Source of the DNA: Sedimentisphaerales bacterium
Lineage (GTDB): Bacteria > Planctomycetota > Phycisphaerae > Sedimentisphaerales > SM23-30
Length of the DNA: 32,017 bases
Direction of reading: 5' to 3'
Assembly (NCBI GenBank): GCA_016930295.1
Contig: JAFGHE010000106.1
Coordinates: 1-32,017 of the forward strand
Both the position numbers and the translations under genes were made by a program. The notes beneath the pieces were generated by a model. It made no database searches. It was not told the DNA's origin and saw only the letters and a list, made by a program, of their open reading frames with translations. Shown in pieces: positions 10,301 through 18,800 of the stretch (positions are counted from its first letter, which is position 1; the number at the start of each line of letters is the position of its first letter).

Positions 10301-13300
10301 CTTGCCCAATGCCGGCCACCTTAATTATGTCCAGTGAACCACCCAGGAGCAGGTAACCGTCTGTATCAAGGCCGCCTAATTCCCCGTCAATGGTAAGTGA
10401 TTTGAGACTTTCATCGTCTCCATTAAAAATTCGGCCGACATCCACCGTGGCCTTACCTGCAGCAACGACCTTTACCGATGTGCTACGCGTTGTATCCTCC
10501 AACTGGATAACATCAATGCCTGTAACTTCAGAATTCAGCATCACTACGCCCGCTCCCGGGCCGGTCATACTGACTTTAATCGTTACTTCGTTGCCGGTCT
10601 CCGGATCAATTATAACATCCTCATAAGGACGGCCGGCCTCAAAAATGCGACCTTCGATACTGCCCGGCACCAGCGCCGCCAGAGTCCATGTCCGAAATCC
10701 ATCAGACCGCGAAACCGGGATGGGCAACCGAATACCCGCCACTTTAAGAGAATTTATTTCCGTATCGGAAAATACGCCAAAAGGACTGCCGTCCCCGCTG
10801 GTCCCACCTATCACGACCGTCTTAATAACACTTAAACCCGATCCGGCCGTATCCGAACCATCCAGGTCGCCAAAGACATTGTTGGTTCCGGGGCTCACCC
10901 CGGCGGCAACCACCGAATTAACCAGCATCTCCACAGTGACTGTATTTATGTTGCCGGCTAATGCCCGCTCTCTGGGATCGCTAATAGTACCATCAACTGT
11001 AAATCGAGTTATATCAAAGAAACCCGACGGATCGCTGTCGTCAAATTCAGCCGCATTGATCGTTCCTTCAAAACCAGGATCAAAACCGGCCAGAATAAAA
11101 CTATCCCTCATTATGCCGTCAATATTAATCTGACCAATATCCCCACCGGCCGTAACCGTTGATACGATAGAGTCCCCACCCACATTGGCTGCCTGGATAC
11201 TGCCAATGGACCCCGTGACATGCACCTGGCCCAGGATACTGCCCTCAACAACCAACGCCTCCAGGTCACCGTCAACCGCCAATACCGCATCCCGCTCAAT
11301 ATCTCCTTTAATATGCAGCACGCCTACATCGTCAGTTGAAATATATCGGCCCGTATCCGTTATTGAACCGTCAATGACAAAACCGTCTGGAGCGCCATTA
11401 ACAATCACCGTACCGGTTATATCTGAACCTTTAATTATCTTCTTCTTTAATCCACCCTCCACATTCAAATTACCATTCAAGTCTCCGTTGATAATCGTCA
11501 GCTTACCTAATTCACCCCCCACCGTAATATCGCCGTTAATATCCCCCCGATACGTGGCATTACCCTTTGTAGTTAAGGATTTGAAGTCTTCCGCAACAAC
11601 AATATCTCCGTGAATACTGCCGTAAACTGTTACCGACCCAACCTCACCGTCCACCGTCAGATCATTCTGCAAATTAGCCGGATTACTGCCCGAACCTACT
11701 ACGAGCTTTTTCATATCACCATGAACAAACAGCATGTCACCCTGGCTGCCAAATTCACCCCCGCACTGGATCGTGCCAATATCGCCACCAATGTTACCGA
11801 AACCGGTGATACTGCCCTTGACACTGAGTTTGTTGAGTTCCAATCCCTCACGATAGTATTTCTGACGGCCTTCCGGGAAACCGGATGAAGGTGCTTCCCA
11901 GTTTAAACGCAACTGACCCTCAAAATCACCTCCCACTTTGATACTGTTAATCTCGCCGTCAACCGAGAGAATACCTCCCGAACCGGTACCAAAATCACCA
12001 CCCACAGTTATATTATTCAAGTCTCCATGCGGTCCGGTTATCACAATACTACTAATCAGATTACCCGGCGTGCTTATCTTGTTGATCGGACCACCAACAT
12101 AAATGGCAGAACCCAGTATATCGTCACTCGCCTTAAGCTGACCCAGTTCGCCCGTCTCTATGGCCAGATCAATTATCCCGTCCCGGGCCGTGACTTTATC
12201 GATAAGATTGATCGCATCCATATCCGTACGATTAATCTCGTCCGCTATAATATTGCCAATGTGATATTCAGACCGAATCTCACAATCCTCCATGGTACCG
12301 CCTGATTGTACCACTATATTCTCTATATCATTGGTTGCCTGTATTAACGTATTATGAATCCCGGCGCCCCCCACCGTCATCTGTTGAATGAAGCCGTTAT
12401 CGGAGCTATAATCACCCCGGGTTCTTATACGCGAGTCAAACACACCTTCCGCACCATTATTGACATAAAACTCGCCCAGGGTGCCCGATCGAATCTCCGC
12501 CCCGCGTATCTCTGAATCCTCCCCCGTCACCCGAATTGTATTGATCGGTCCCGAGCCTGTTGAACTGGAATCTTCCAGGAAAAAATCATCAAAGTCAAGC
12601 GTAACCGTAATCGTCGGCTGTATATAAAACGAACCGCGCACCCGCTCTCCCGTGCCTCCCCAGCCATTATAGCCTGTAATTCGTGCACCATCACTGACTA
12701 AAACCTGATTAATTGATGTCGCCGCAAATACCGGCCCACCCATATCACGTCCCTGGCCGGTTATTTCCACCGTACCCATCAAACCATAGACAAATACTCC
12801 GGCCTCGGCAAAACGGCCCGTACCCGGATGCGGAATGCCGTCACCTAAATCAATGCGATTGAGATTACCATAGATAATGATTGTTCCTATTACCCCGTCA
12901 TACTGGTTTACATAACGACTGTTATCCTCATTTATCTCAATAACATTCACACTATTACGTACATCGACATCTCCCAGTGCCCCCCCCACGATAATTCGGT
13001 CAATCGCTACCTCAGAGAACAATCCGTTATGTTGCTCCCCTCCCGGATCAGCCACCGACTCATACACATTTGCGTCCGCAGCGCTGAGTTGTAACGACTT
13101 GATAATCTGCCCCGTGCTGTTATAGGTGTAACCCAGATTGCCTTCAATCCTGATTATATCAAAAGGATACTCCTGGGTTGCAGGATCCTGTGTCACATCG
13201 ATAGTAATGCTTACTACGTTATTTCCTCCGCCATCGTCTTCCAATGTGATATTCCGGGCTGCATCATCCCCACCTATCTGAATGGATACAATGTCTCCGG

Positions 13301-16300
13301 CACGCCAGCGCTCATCCGGGCCACGCCCTTCCATCCAGCGGCCGTTAAAGTAATGCTCCCAGTACCCGCTACTGTTGACTATCCGGGTAATACCTGTGAA
13401 TTCCTGTACTGCTTCCTCATCCTGAGCACCGTCCGCCGCTGCTACCGGCGCCGTAATAGTCATACGCAGTACTGAAACGGGATAATTACCGTTGATAGAA
13501 ACCGTATTATCTTCCACTCCCGTTACACTCACTACCCCGATCTCCGCCGGACCGCCGCTGCTGCTTATACGCAAACCATCCGTACTTTCAATTTCAACAA
13601 TGGCATACCCTAATTCCGTACGATTGACAGACCCGCTTACCTCCTCCGGAAGAATATCCAGCACCGGCAGAAGCTTTACCGAAAGTACCCCTCCCCCATC
13701 ACCGACTGCGCCACCAGCGCCATCAGCAGGATCCTCGCCCGGAACAACGATAATTTCATCTTCTACCAACCCCCTGTAACCGGGAGTAATCTTGACCAGG
13801 GCGCCGGAATCATCCACTATGGTTACCGACTCGCCCGGATCGTACGTAAAAGGCCCGAATCCGCCAAGCTCCGTCCAGCCTCCGGATGAATGTGTTATCC
13901 CGCCACGTATATCAACAAATCGAACATTACCGCCCAGAGGACCCACGCTGACAATAGTCTCAAAATCATCCCCCACAATAATGGAATCAATCACGCCCTC
14001 TTCACCAATACCATCCGCATTGGCAAAAATACCGGTCCGGAAACTATTATAATATATCGTACTATCCAACTCACCGGAAATATCCAGCGCCGATCCAAGA
14101 TAGGCGCTCTCTATACGTATCTCTCCAATATTGCCATTGACGGCTATATATCCGCTAAAACTGCCTTCTTCCCGCTCTTCGTCATCCTCGTCGTCATCAG
14201 CCTCTTCCAGGGGCTCCGGCGCCGCAATCTCATTGCCGATACGAAATGACTGTAAATCACCTCCCACCGTCAATTCCAGCGTGCTTTTGACCGGCGAACT
14301 GACTCTGCCCATATCTCCGGATATATAAAATCCGGAAGCCACTGCAACATTTTGGTCTTCAAGATCATCTGATTCATAACCAAAACCTAATGTCGGCACA
14401 TCACCGGGAATATCAATAGTAATATCCAAATCATCCCCATCTTCTGAATTCGCATAGTAACGCAGATCAATATCATTCAATTCCAGAGCATTGGCGCCGG
14501 CCCGGATCGCGGCCGCACTGCCGTCAAGAACCGCTATATTACCCAAACGCATATACTGACCCACACTAATAGCGCCTAAATTCCCGTTAACAACCTGAAT
14601 ATGTTCCGGGAACTCGTCTGTTTGTGAATACAACAACGGGTAAACAGACGTACGCATATCAGCAAGAATATTACCGCCACCCAGCGACGTTTCACTTACA
14701 CCGCTTATATCCAGCCGATAACCGAAACCGGACGTTTTTACTTCATCAAAAACACCGTCCACGGATATGGTATAAATACCCGCTTCTTCAGCCGTAAACG
14801 TAAGAGGCAGCGGCGCCCCCGTTACAATATCCATCTCACCCAGGTTCCCCACCCAGTTCAGTTCCGGGTCAAACAGGTCCAGACCACCCTGTATACTATA
14901 GGCTAAGGGAATCTCCGAATCCGGTAATAAAGGATGGCCCGTTATAGCATTCGTTAATCCCGCCGTATAATACATCTGTACTTCTATGGTCTGACCGGCC
15001 ATAACGCCAAAACTGTAATAATCCTCTTCCCCCGAAAGAACGGACTCCAACTGACCCACTACACTGAGCTTGCCGTCCACCGTACCCAGATATTGGGCAT
15101 TGTACGGACTGTCATTATTTATTATATATGCTCCACCCGTTTCCATACCTCCGGATGGAAAGAAAAAACCCTCCGGTTCATCAGTAAGTTTTCGTTCAAT
15201 CTCACGATGCATCCGGACATATATCGGAGCATCCGGAGTGGAAACCGAAGGATCAAGAACACCGGGGAATTTCGGAGCATCATCGCGACCCCAAACCCGA
15301 ACCGGCAGCCCCCAATCTCCCACACAATAAAAACTGCCCATCTGACCACCAACATCCACAACCGGAAAAACTCCGTCACCGCCATAAAAATAGGATGTCC
15401 CCACAGAGGTCCAGAATTCATCCGATCCCGATCGGCCCCCCGCCTCGGTCGCCACCACCAGCGTGTTCAGATCACCATTGACTATAAAACGGTTCGTTGC
15501 CAGGTAACCCGCATAAAAAGTGTCGATACTGCCGCTGATCACTACATCGCCAAATACCGCTCCTCCTACCTGTATCTTGCCAATATCCTGCGGATTCCCA
15601 TACTCATCCGGCGCCACTACAATACCCGGACGAAATTCCCCGCCAGGATAGGCGCCCTTGACACCGGGATCAGGCGCCGTAACCGTTGAATCAAAAAAAC
15701 TCAACGAACCTACCCAATGAAGTTCATCTTCGTTGGGGATAAATCCCAAATTAGTGCCTATCATGACTCCGCCGGCTTCGTCGGGAGTATATATTTCTGA
15801 GTCCTCCTCATCCATAAACAAATAGGCTGTTTCGCCGGATGTGGGAGTATATGTTATATCGTCTTCCGTAACATCCACCCGGGTAAAGGTAATATAAACA
15901 TCCGGCGTGCTCTGGGCAATATACACCATATATATATCTACCATACCCTCTACAATAAATTCATCCGCGTTATCAACGGACGGAACTAACCGGGCCACAT
16001 TCACCTGATACAACGTGCCCGTATTCGCATCGCTGGCAAATCCCATATCATTAAGCGAATCGAAGGTTAAACCGGTCAGTACAATATCAACTTCGTCACC
16101 TCCTATTAAAACCGTACCATATTCCACTACGTCCGTAAAACGCTCATCTGCCGGAGCATAAAGATTGATAATTACTAATGTGCCGTCATTAATCTCACCT
16201 TCTGCATCACCCGTATGACGCAGTCCAAATAAACGACCCTGATTGTCATACATCATACCGGCAACAATAACGTCTTCTTCTGTCACCTGGGCCACTTCCT

Positions 16301-17297
16301 GGGTGAGAATGGTCACCATATTCGTCCCAGGCGCCCGTTGTACATTCAGCGAAATAAAGGTGGTCGTCGATATATCGTATCCCAGAAATACCGGCTCGTC
16401 TGTGCTCACACTCGGATTGTCGCCGGGTTCTTCACTGAATACAATTGTACTTATATCCGTTACCAGACCGTTGAATCTGACCTGACTCATTTCATAATTC
16501 GATTGGCCAAATGAGTCTTTGCCCACCGGCTCAGCCTCTGCGATAGGCACCTGATTGACAAAGGTTCTATCGACATCTATAGTAATCAGCACCGATTCAT
16601 AAGAGCCCGTTACCGGCTGACCTAACAAATTCCATGCGGTCGGTGACGTGACAACCGCATAGAGAACATCCTGACCGCTGGCATTCCGGGAAAATGTCGC
16701 TGACTCAAAACCTGTATACGCTATCTCATACGACGTCAAGGGACTGTCTGTATCACGGATCTGTCCAATGACACTGGCTATCTCGCCCGTAGAAATGTCT
16801 AGTCTCACCAGATAACCATTTGCCGTCAACCCATACGTCATGCCGGATGAATTCGTTGCTAAAGCATTTATACTTACACCCAATCCGCCCACTGTATTGG
16901 ATGGAATCTCATCAATTATCGGGCCACCACCGGGGCCGCCAAAAAGACGAAACACATCAGTCCCGATCGCTCCATCACCGCCAATATTTTCTCCATTTTC
17001 ATCCAGAAGCTCGACTACCACATCCTTACTCGGTCCCATGCCCGATAGCGTGCCTATCCGTATTTCATTAAATGCCGTTATATCTTCCGCCCCGGCTTCA
17101 TTCTCCTCCGGATCAGCATAACGATATATAAGCTCGTTTGTTTCACCCTTAGGTAAGGTTAGGGTTGTCAGTAACAATCGGTTTTCTAAGGACTCAACAA
17201 CAAGCGACCGGGATTGGGGGCCCTTTTTACTTGTTAATTGATCCAAATACCCTCTGACTTTACGACTTCGGCGTATTCTGCGGAATAGACGATTCAC
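4344..17297 (-). CDS. Giant planctomycete surface protein with C-terminal metzincin-like metallopeptidase
   Basis: A single uninterrupted frame encodes 4317 residues. The start is a GTG at 17297 with AAGGAG 7 nt upstream. The N-terminus is Arg-rich and carries SLENRLLLT (36-44), an LEPRxLL-like motif of planctomycete exported giants; there is no classical signal peptide. Approximate layout: 100-480 propeller-like segments; 560-680 beta-helix-like repeats; 720-870 a PPC-like domain; an acidic run near 1030-1045; 1080-2450 many GDI-x-x-I-x-V-x-G beta-helix-type repeats; 2600-3800 repeated modules with DLDEL and IFGS motifs; 3950-4110 a second PPC-like domain; 4130-4317 a peptidase domain. The last has H4241-E4242-x-x-H4245-x-x-G4248-x-x-H4251 and a Met-turn-like NIMGYN (M4264), the metzincin zinc signature. 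I found only three Cys by eye. It is probably extracellular or wall-attached. Substrate and cleavage are unknown. Confidence 0.93.
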   Translation of the reverse strand: MNRLFRRIRRSRKVRGYLDQLTSKKGPQSRSLVVESLENRLLLTTLTLPKGETNELIYRYADPEENEAGAEDITAFNEIRIGTLSGMGPSKDVVVELLDENGENIGGDGAIGTDVFRLFGGPGGGPIIDEIPSNTVGGLGVSINALATNSSGMTYGLTANGYLVRLDISTGEIASVIGQIRDTDSPLTSYEIAYTGFESATFSRNASGQDVLYAVVTSPTAWNLLGQPVTGSYESVLITIDVDRTFVNQVPIAEAEPVGKDSFGQSNYEMSQVRFNGLVTDISTIVFSEEPGDNPSVSTDEPVFLGYDISTTTFISLNVQRAPGTNMVTILTQEVAQVTEEDVIVAGMMYDNQGRLFGLRHTGDAEGEINDGTLVIINLYAPADERFTDVVEYGTVLIGGDEVDIVLTGLTFDSLNDMGFASDANTGTLYQVNVARLVPSVDNADEFIVEGMVDIYMVYIAQSTPDVYITFTRVDVTEDDITYTPTSGETAYLFMDEEDSEIYTPDEAGGVMIGTNLGFIPNEDELHWVGSLSFFDSTVTAPDPGVKGAYPGGEFRPGIVVAPDEYGNPQDIGKIQVGGAVFGDVVISGSIDTFYAGYLATNRFIVNGDLNTLVVATEAGGRSGSDEFWTSVGTSYFYGGDGVFPVVDVGGQMGSFYCVGDWGLPVRVWGRDDAPKFPGVLDPSVSTPDAPIYVRMHREIERKLTDEPEGFFFPSGGMETGGAYIINNDSPYNAQYLGTVDGKLSVVGQLESVLSGEEDYYSFGVMAGQTIEVQMYYTAGLTNAITGHPLLPDSEIPLAYSIQGGLDLFDPELNWVGNLGEMDIVTGAPLPLTFTAEEAGIYTISVDGVFDEVKTSGFGYRLDISGVSETSLGGGNILADMRTSVYPLLYSQTDEFPEHIQVVNGNLGAISVGQYMRLGNIAVLDGSAAAIRAGANALELNDIDLRYYANSEDGDDLDITIDIPGDVPTLGFGYESDDLEDQNVAVASGFYISGDMGRVSSPVKSTLELTVGGDLQSFRIGNEIAAPEPLEEADDDEDDEEREEGSFSGYIAVNGNIGEIRIESAYLGSALDISGELDSTIYYNSFRTGIFANADGIGEEGVIDSIIVGDDFETIVSVGPLGGNVRFVDIRGGITHSSGGWTELGGFGPFTYDPGESVTIVDDSGALVKITPGYRGLVEDEIIVVPGEDPADGAGGAVGDGGGVLSVKLLPVLDILPEEVSGSVNRTELGYAIVEIESTDGLRISSSGGPAEIGVVSVTGVEDNTVSINGNYPVSVLRMTITAPVAAADGAQDEEAVQEFTGITRIVNSSGYWEHYFNGRWMEGRGPDERWRAGDIVSIQIGGDDAARNITLEDDGGGNNVVSITIDVTQDPATQEYPFDIIRIEGNLGYTYNSTGQIIKSLQLSAADANVYESVADPGGEQHNGLFSEVAIDRIIVGGALGDVDVRNSVNVIEINEDNSRYVNQYDGVIGTIIIYGNLNRIDLGDGIPHPGTGRFAEAGVFVYGLMGTVEITGQGRDMGGPVFAATSINQVLVSDGARITGYNGWGGTGERVRGSFYIQPTITVTLDFDDFFLEDSSSTGSGPINTIRVTGEDSEIRGAEIRSGTLGEFYVNNGAEGVFDSRIRTRGDYSSDNGFIQQMTVGGAGIHNTLIQATNDIENIVVQSGGTMEDCEIRSEYHIGNIIADEINRTDMDAINLIDKVTARDGIIDLAIETGELGQLKASDDILGSAIYVGGPINKISTPGNLISSIVITGPHGDLNNITVGGDFGTGSGGILSVDGEINSIKVGGDFEGQLRLNWEAPSSGFPEGRQKYYREGLELNKLSVKGSITGFGNIGGDIGTIQCGGEFGSQGDMLFVHGDMKKLVVGSGSNPANLQNDLTVDGEVGSVTVYGSIHGDIVVAEDFKSLTTKGNATYRGDINGDITVGGELGKLTIINGDLNGNLNVEGGLKKKIIKGSDITGTVIVNGAPDGFVIDGSITDTGRYISTDDVGVLHIKGDIERDAVLAVDGDLEALVVEGSILGQVHVTGSIGSIQAANVGGDSIVSTVTAGGDIGQINIDGIMRDSFILAGFDPGFEGTINAAEFDDSDPSGFFDITRFTVDGTISDPRERALAGNINTVTVEMLVNSVVAAGVSPGTNNVFGDLDGSDTAGSGLSVIKTVVIGGTSGDGSPFGVFSDTEINSLKVAGIRLPIPVSRSDGFRTWTLAALVPGSIEGRIFEAGRPYEDVIIDPETGNEVTIKVSMTGPGAGVVMLNSEVTGIDVIQLEDTTRSTSVKVVAAGKATVDVGRIFNGDDESLKSLTIDGELGGLDTDGYLLLGGSLDIIKVAGIGQGTEVTIEGPVKTADFGQMAGTYTYATTVDIQGGISKIQALDIDRYVTLTAGNVNSFTVKGDMGGSLQSQGTQIQNIQINGNMSGVISSDGDINTITVKGMMSGSVRAAWEIGRFTTDGMYLGVVAAGSDLVSAQVKGDMEYSTLAAGLDIGSGGNLYNPDEVSALQGDIKDISVRGNFLYSNISAGVAPGEDNMFGTGDDSLSTGAAERFAAPKVEDVTIRVDDSGVQFDTIDITFKAEDQGPGSNINNVRIKGIVAGTNQAQDHFAVIASGVIDTVIYRDQTFSGVDNIERLTVNRKDLVGSSIENDSIDTLSQALAASFIIQTDGEDHIFADFDEILAGTADDVVIFGGADDEVWIDYNPATRVASYHKANGFVVNTEATNYYKITLDAEQIMNRNGIALDGEFVGDWPSGNGEPGGDFEYYFAVGDLGDSGTTAFTPIVGEFPDNKVWEFSSILGDNRGYSATEALLETDTVRINGLSQGQILNVNIKDNAAIANPWWISASGIDTALELMVYQIEDSNLVFSSSVDTIEYGGRADLNPERDLVVPDLDELAYSGGMFYGYEDQGQQFISIDRATLGISLLPNTLDDLNALPEVVAEGSITHLQALAGHVGDSLWAIAEIQDNFNQDRRSLVLIKNISADDDSSVEPQMIISDYDIGQDYADMVGLAEFNGVLYGIDGASESLVILESDINDSEFGRASLVGNLGNDDLVIVGLDVSPEGDALLALHDQPYGQTDNLLVDALYRIDTSVGQANLWVELGEDWELGGLTAEPGGAILVGLPLRESPIGDTLEITYNEQTKEHVFGSSESTDFEGGGHLVITSDPTYVNSGENYNLLENDLQQEFIDGGFYYVFDITYSGQLGDIIIEMSDIDWLNETEYSNIVSVTSDDPDNVTIIITDANTIMMQINTTEGDGDVKVFFAGTGLLASLTRSDLDLAGEVQGAQARSDLTVRRDMIMPDLDELTIASEILDTGILLELTDSLRDALSEDIVEQIEDVGGLLDDDLYDDIVEELAAYANAEVLLNELDDSLGEIYFDAVGYDAQQELFALISSTSYFAMPIMVEDPNDPVEDVPLTLEILSDIYQVADTTVTFEDIRGLEFGLIDVDSDINELWAIVSVTQTNPNTGLSVSRDSLLRIGDILMPVGSMDLSINDLSSESFTDVTELALGNMPGKDADNGILYGLDNATHTLLRIDHHLWVPNESGIQISNMINFGTAVAVGQDTGNLTGNDSQSLDIVAMDFDGNGRLLAVDGESNILIEINTGVYISEGNSRIDLIQMLPTENDYRALGIDSTVYNGTILLARSVSGTPLDDAVQVSVTIGAGGVPVVGSHIFGSDTDTDVSSVVFSSLANNSTEEVAAEGGYYQLVIDYSAYQGQGQTLSVTISDINFGEEVNGNWVNRIGEVDAVALSDTDNVTLVGFDSQEISLEINSDNDIGSVIVYFGSTSDLQRPAGGQIAGSLTAYEYSYQGELDMMLQIPDDGDYLLELSVPSFIYIFTGIQFSWYETAPIKYDLSLLLFDDGNSDFGVTETTSGLPYDQIVPHNAAVDLNAGSNDLTEDPDVDELYYYNYDEWTFTVEGPLLVPGEAGEVVIDNVALHNFADTDVYSIQLMEGQWVTIDIDADVLFGRDTIVVDVGIYNGDLEVIATINGITDDALASQAMDPAYMAQAVYTMPNHAEVVIDPEVSGIGTYYIVVSGYAFEMLQGSMVFADSEVSIPYTLKISTSVPLPVDAPPSQLVWLSFGDYRNNTNAVADYLLDGLVDIYGSPDVIYRPPFSAEDFDLKESLRDELIQDIKARIEQMYFHAGLDVVGLDDQGNPDPGEVEGEIKFVLEKPAFGQVYSTVIFGGELPYPGLLGLAEHLDRHNSDQTDMAVVLTETIGEELRYLFDEDEDIRYDEVVQAVAWTGAHELGHILGLEHATEINTNQPNNIMGYNYGVVFEDQEFEERTSYTLGWGPGSSPYQIGFQNEVDMLLRNIGSGTPIGE

Positions 17298-17459
17298 TGC
17301 CGTTCTCCTTGAAAAGGGTTGGTATATTTCGTAGGCTCTTTATTGGCATGTACTTAGCTACAATAGGCAGGCAGGACAATTCACATCACAGACCTGTTCT
17401 TCAATACAAAGCTCTCTTCGGCCATGATGCATTCTCATAATGCTTTGTAGCACTATATC

Positions 17460-17488
17460 ATTGTCTATGGAATGGACCGGCTTGTCAA
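17460..17488 (-). promoter_or_regulatory. Candidate promoter of the giant surface-protein gene
   Basis: Minus strand: a perfect TTGACA (17483-17488), a 17-nt spacer and GACAAT (17460-17465; four of six matches to TATAAT). The predicted start near 17452 leaves a leader of about 155 nt before the GTG at 17297. The -10 is weak, so confidence is moderate. Confidence 0.45.
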
Positions 17489-17579
17489 TAAAAAAATAAC
17501 CTGACCCACCGTGGTTAACTTCCGTTTTGGGGGATACTAACAACACATTTAAACACAAATAGTTAGTTATTATTATTCC

Positions 17580-17666
17580 GATGCTACCGTCAAAATCAAT
17601 TTTACCAAGATAAAATAGCCTAATGAATCAGAATCAAAGCTTCAATATACTTTTGACGCTGACGTC
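17580..17666 (+). repeat. Dispersed 88-bp palindromic-ended element, copy B
   Basis: This 87-bp element begins GATGCTACCGTCAAAATC and ends ACTTTTGACGCTGACGTC. Its first 16 bases are identical to the outer end of copy C read in reverse. It has the same orientation as copy A and shares TCAATTTTACCAA and ATCAAAGC with it. It lies in the gap between the corrinoid protein gene and the giant gene. Confidence 0.75.
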
Positions 17667-17890
17667 TATTCCATCTGTTTGATTATCGGATAACCTTGTT
17701 ACCTCAAAACGATTCACTATATTAGTATTTTACATAAGTATATTTAATAAATAGACTTACAGTAAACTAGCAACATAAACCATACTTTATCAAACAATTG
17801 CAATTTCTTAATGATTTTTTCGTATTTTGCTCAATATCTTAAATACGATGCCCACATCAAAAGTAGATATTTACAATTAAAAGGCTGTTT

Positions 17891-18520
17891 TTAACACAGA
17901 ATCAATTCCCGGGCAACATCTACTGCTGTGGCTGCATCCGGAGCATAACCATTAGCCCCGATTTTATTGGCATAGTCCTGGGTCACCGGGGCCCCGCCAA
18001 CCATAATTTTAGTATCTATGCCTGCAGTTTTAAAGGCTGCCACGGTTTTTTCCATCATAGGCATGGTAGTGGTCAATAACGCCGAAAGACCCGCGGCTTT
18101 GGCATTATTCTCTTTCGCTGCTTCTACAAATTGTTCCGGGGAAACGTCCGTACCCAAATCCACTACATTAAATCCGGCCCCCTTGAGCATCATTATGACC
18201 AGATTTTTCCCAATATCATGCAAATCACCTTTGACAGTTCCAATAACCAAGGTCCCGATGGGCTCGACTCCGGCCTCTATTAATTTTGGCTCCAGAATCT
18301 CCATGGCCATTTTCATCGCACGGGCCGCAATTAATACCTCCGGGACATAAACTTCGTTGTTTTTAAATGCCTCACCAATGATATTCATGCCGGCAATAAG
18401 GCCCTTCTGCAGAATCTCCTCCGGTGGCATATTTTCCTCCAAAGCCTTGTTAGTTATGTCTTTAGCGTTAATATGGTCACCATTAATGACCGCATTCTTA
18501 AGTGCTTCCATATCTGCCAT
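17891..18520 (-). CDS. Corrinoid (methyl-carrier) protein of a methyltransferase system
   Basis: This 209-residue protein has the MtaC/MtbC/MttC-type layout. A helical cap domain (about 1-85) precedes a B12-binding Rossmann domain with the base-off/His-on motif D99-x-H101-x-x-G104, then S146-x-L-x-T150 and GG175-176. Such proteins carry a methyl group on cobalt between a substrate-specific methyltransferase and a second methyltransferase, often feeding tetrahydrofolate or methionine. The protein is cytoplasmic. AGAGG lies about 8 nt before the ATG. No partner methyltransferase, RamA-type activase or pyrrolysine gene is next to it, so the substrate (methanol, methylamine, glycine betaine or other) cannot be assigned. 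It is divergent from the gene at 18801. Confidence 0.9.
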   Translation of the reverse strand: MADMEALKNAVINGDHINAKDITNKALEENMPPEEILQKGLIAGMNIIGEAFKNNEVYVPEVLIAARAMKMAMEILEPKLIEAGVEPIGTLVIGTVKGDLHDIGKNLVIMMLKGAGFNVVDLGTDVSPEQFVEAAKENNAKAAGLSALLTTTMPMMEKTVAAFKTAGIDTKIMVGGAPVTQDYANKIGANGYAPDAATAVDVARELILC

Positions 18521-18800
18521 AATTCAAACCTCTATAATAACTCATTTATTCAAACGAAATACATTGTAAATACACAGAAAAATCTTTATGATTTGGGCAT
18601 ATTAAGATAAAACCAGATTTAAATAAATACTTTTTTACTAATTTAATCAAAGCTTTTCCTGTTCCAATGCACGCTTTATCCTATATTAACCTCGTTTCAC
18701 CAATTTTAGGGCGCCTTATTCTGGTTTTAGACTTAAGATTTAGCTCATTATTATTATTTATTGTTTATACCTACTTTATAACCCTTTTCAGGATGAAAAA

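Larger units (their letters stand above)
17298..17890. other. 593-bp intergenic region upstream of the giant gene
   Basis: No credible gene is present. From low to high coordinate it holds the SD and leader of the giant gene, a candidate promoter (17460-17488), element copy B (17580-17666) and about 220 bp of AT-rich DNA leading to the stop of the corrinoid protein gene. A 66-codon minus-strand frame at 17358-17558 starts with TTG, has no SD and overlaps the promoter, so it was not called. Confidence 0.6.

Noticed and set aside
10645-11133. Long plus-strand frames opposite the giant gene (for example 162 codons)
   Set aside because: They are antisense shadows of the biased codon use of the giant gene; no domain, SD or promoter supports them.
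15093-15689. 198-codon plus-strand frame opposite the giant gene
   Set aside because: Composition rich in Arg, His and Thr is typical of an antisense shadow, and no family was recognised.
17358-17558. 66-codon minus-strand frame with a Cys-rich end
   Set aside because: TTG start, no SD, overlaps the candidate promoter of the giant gene, and the composition does not look coding.
18521-18800. Possible cobalamin riboswitch upstream of the corrinoid protein gene
   Set aside because: No B12-box-like sequence or suitable multi-stem structure was seen in this AT-rich gap.
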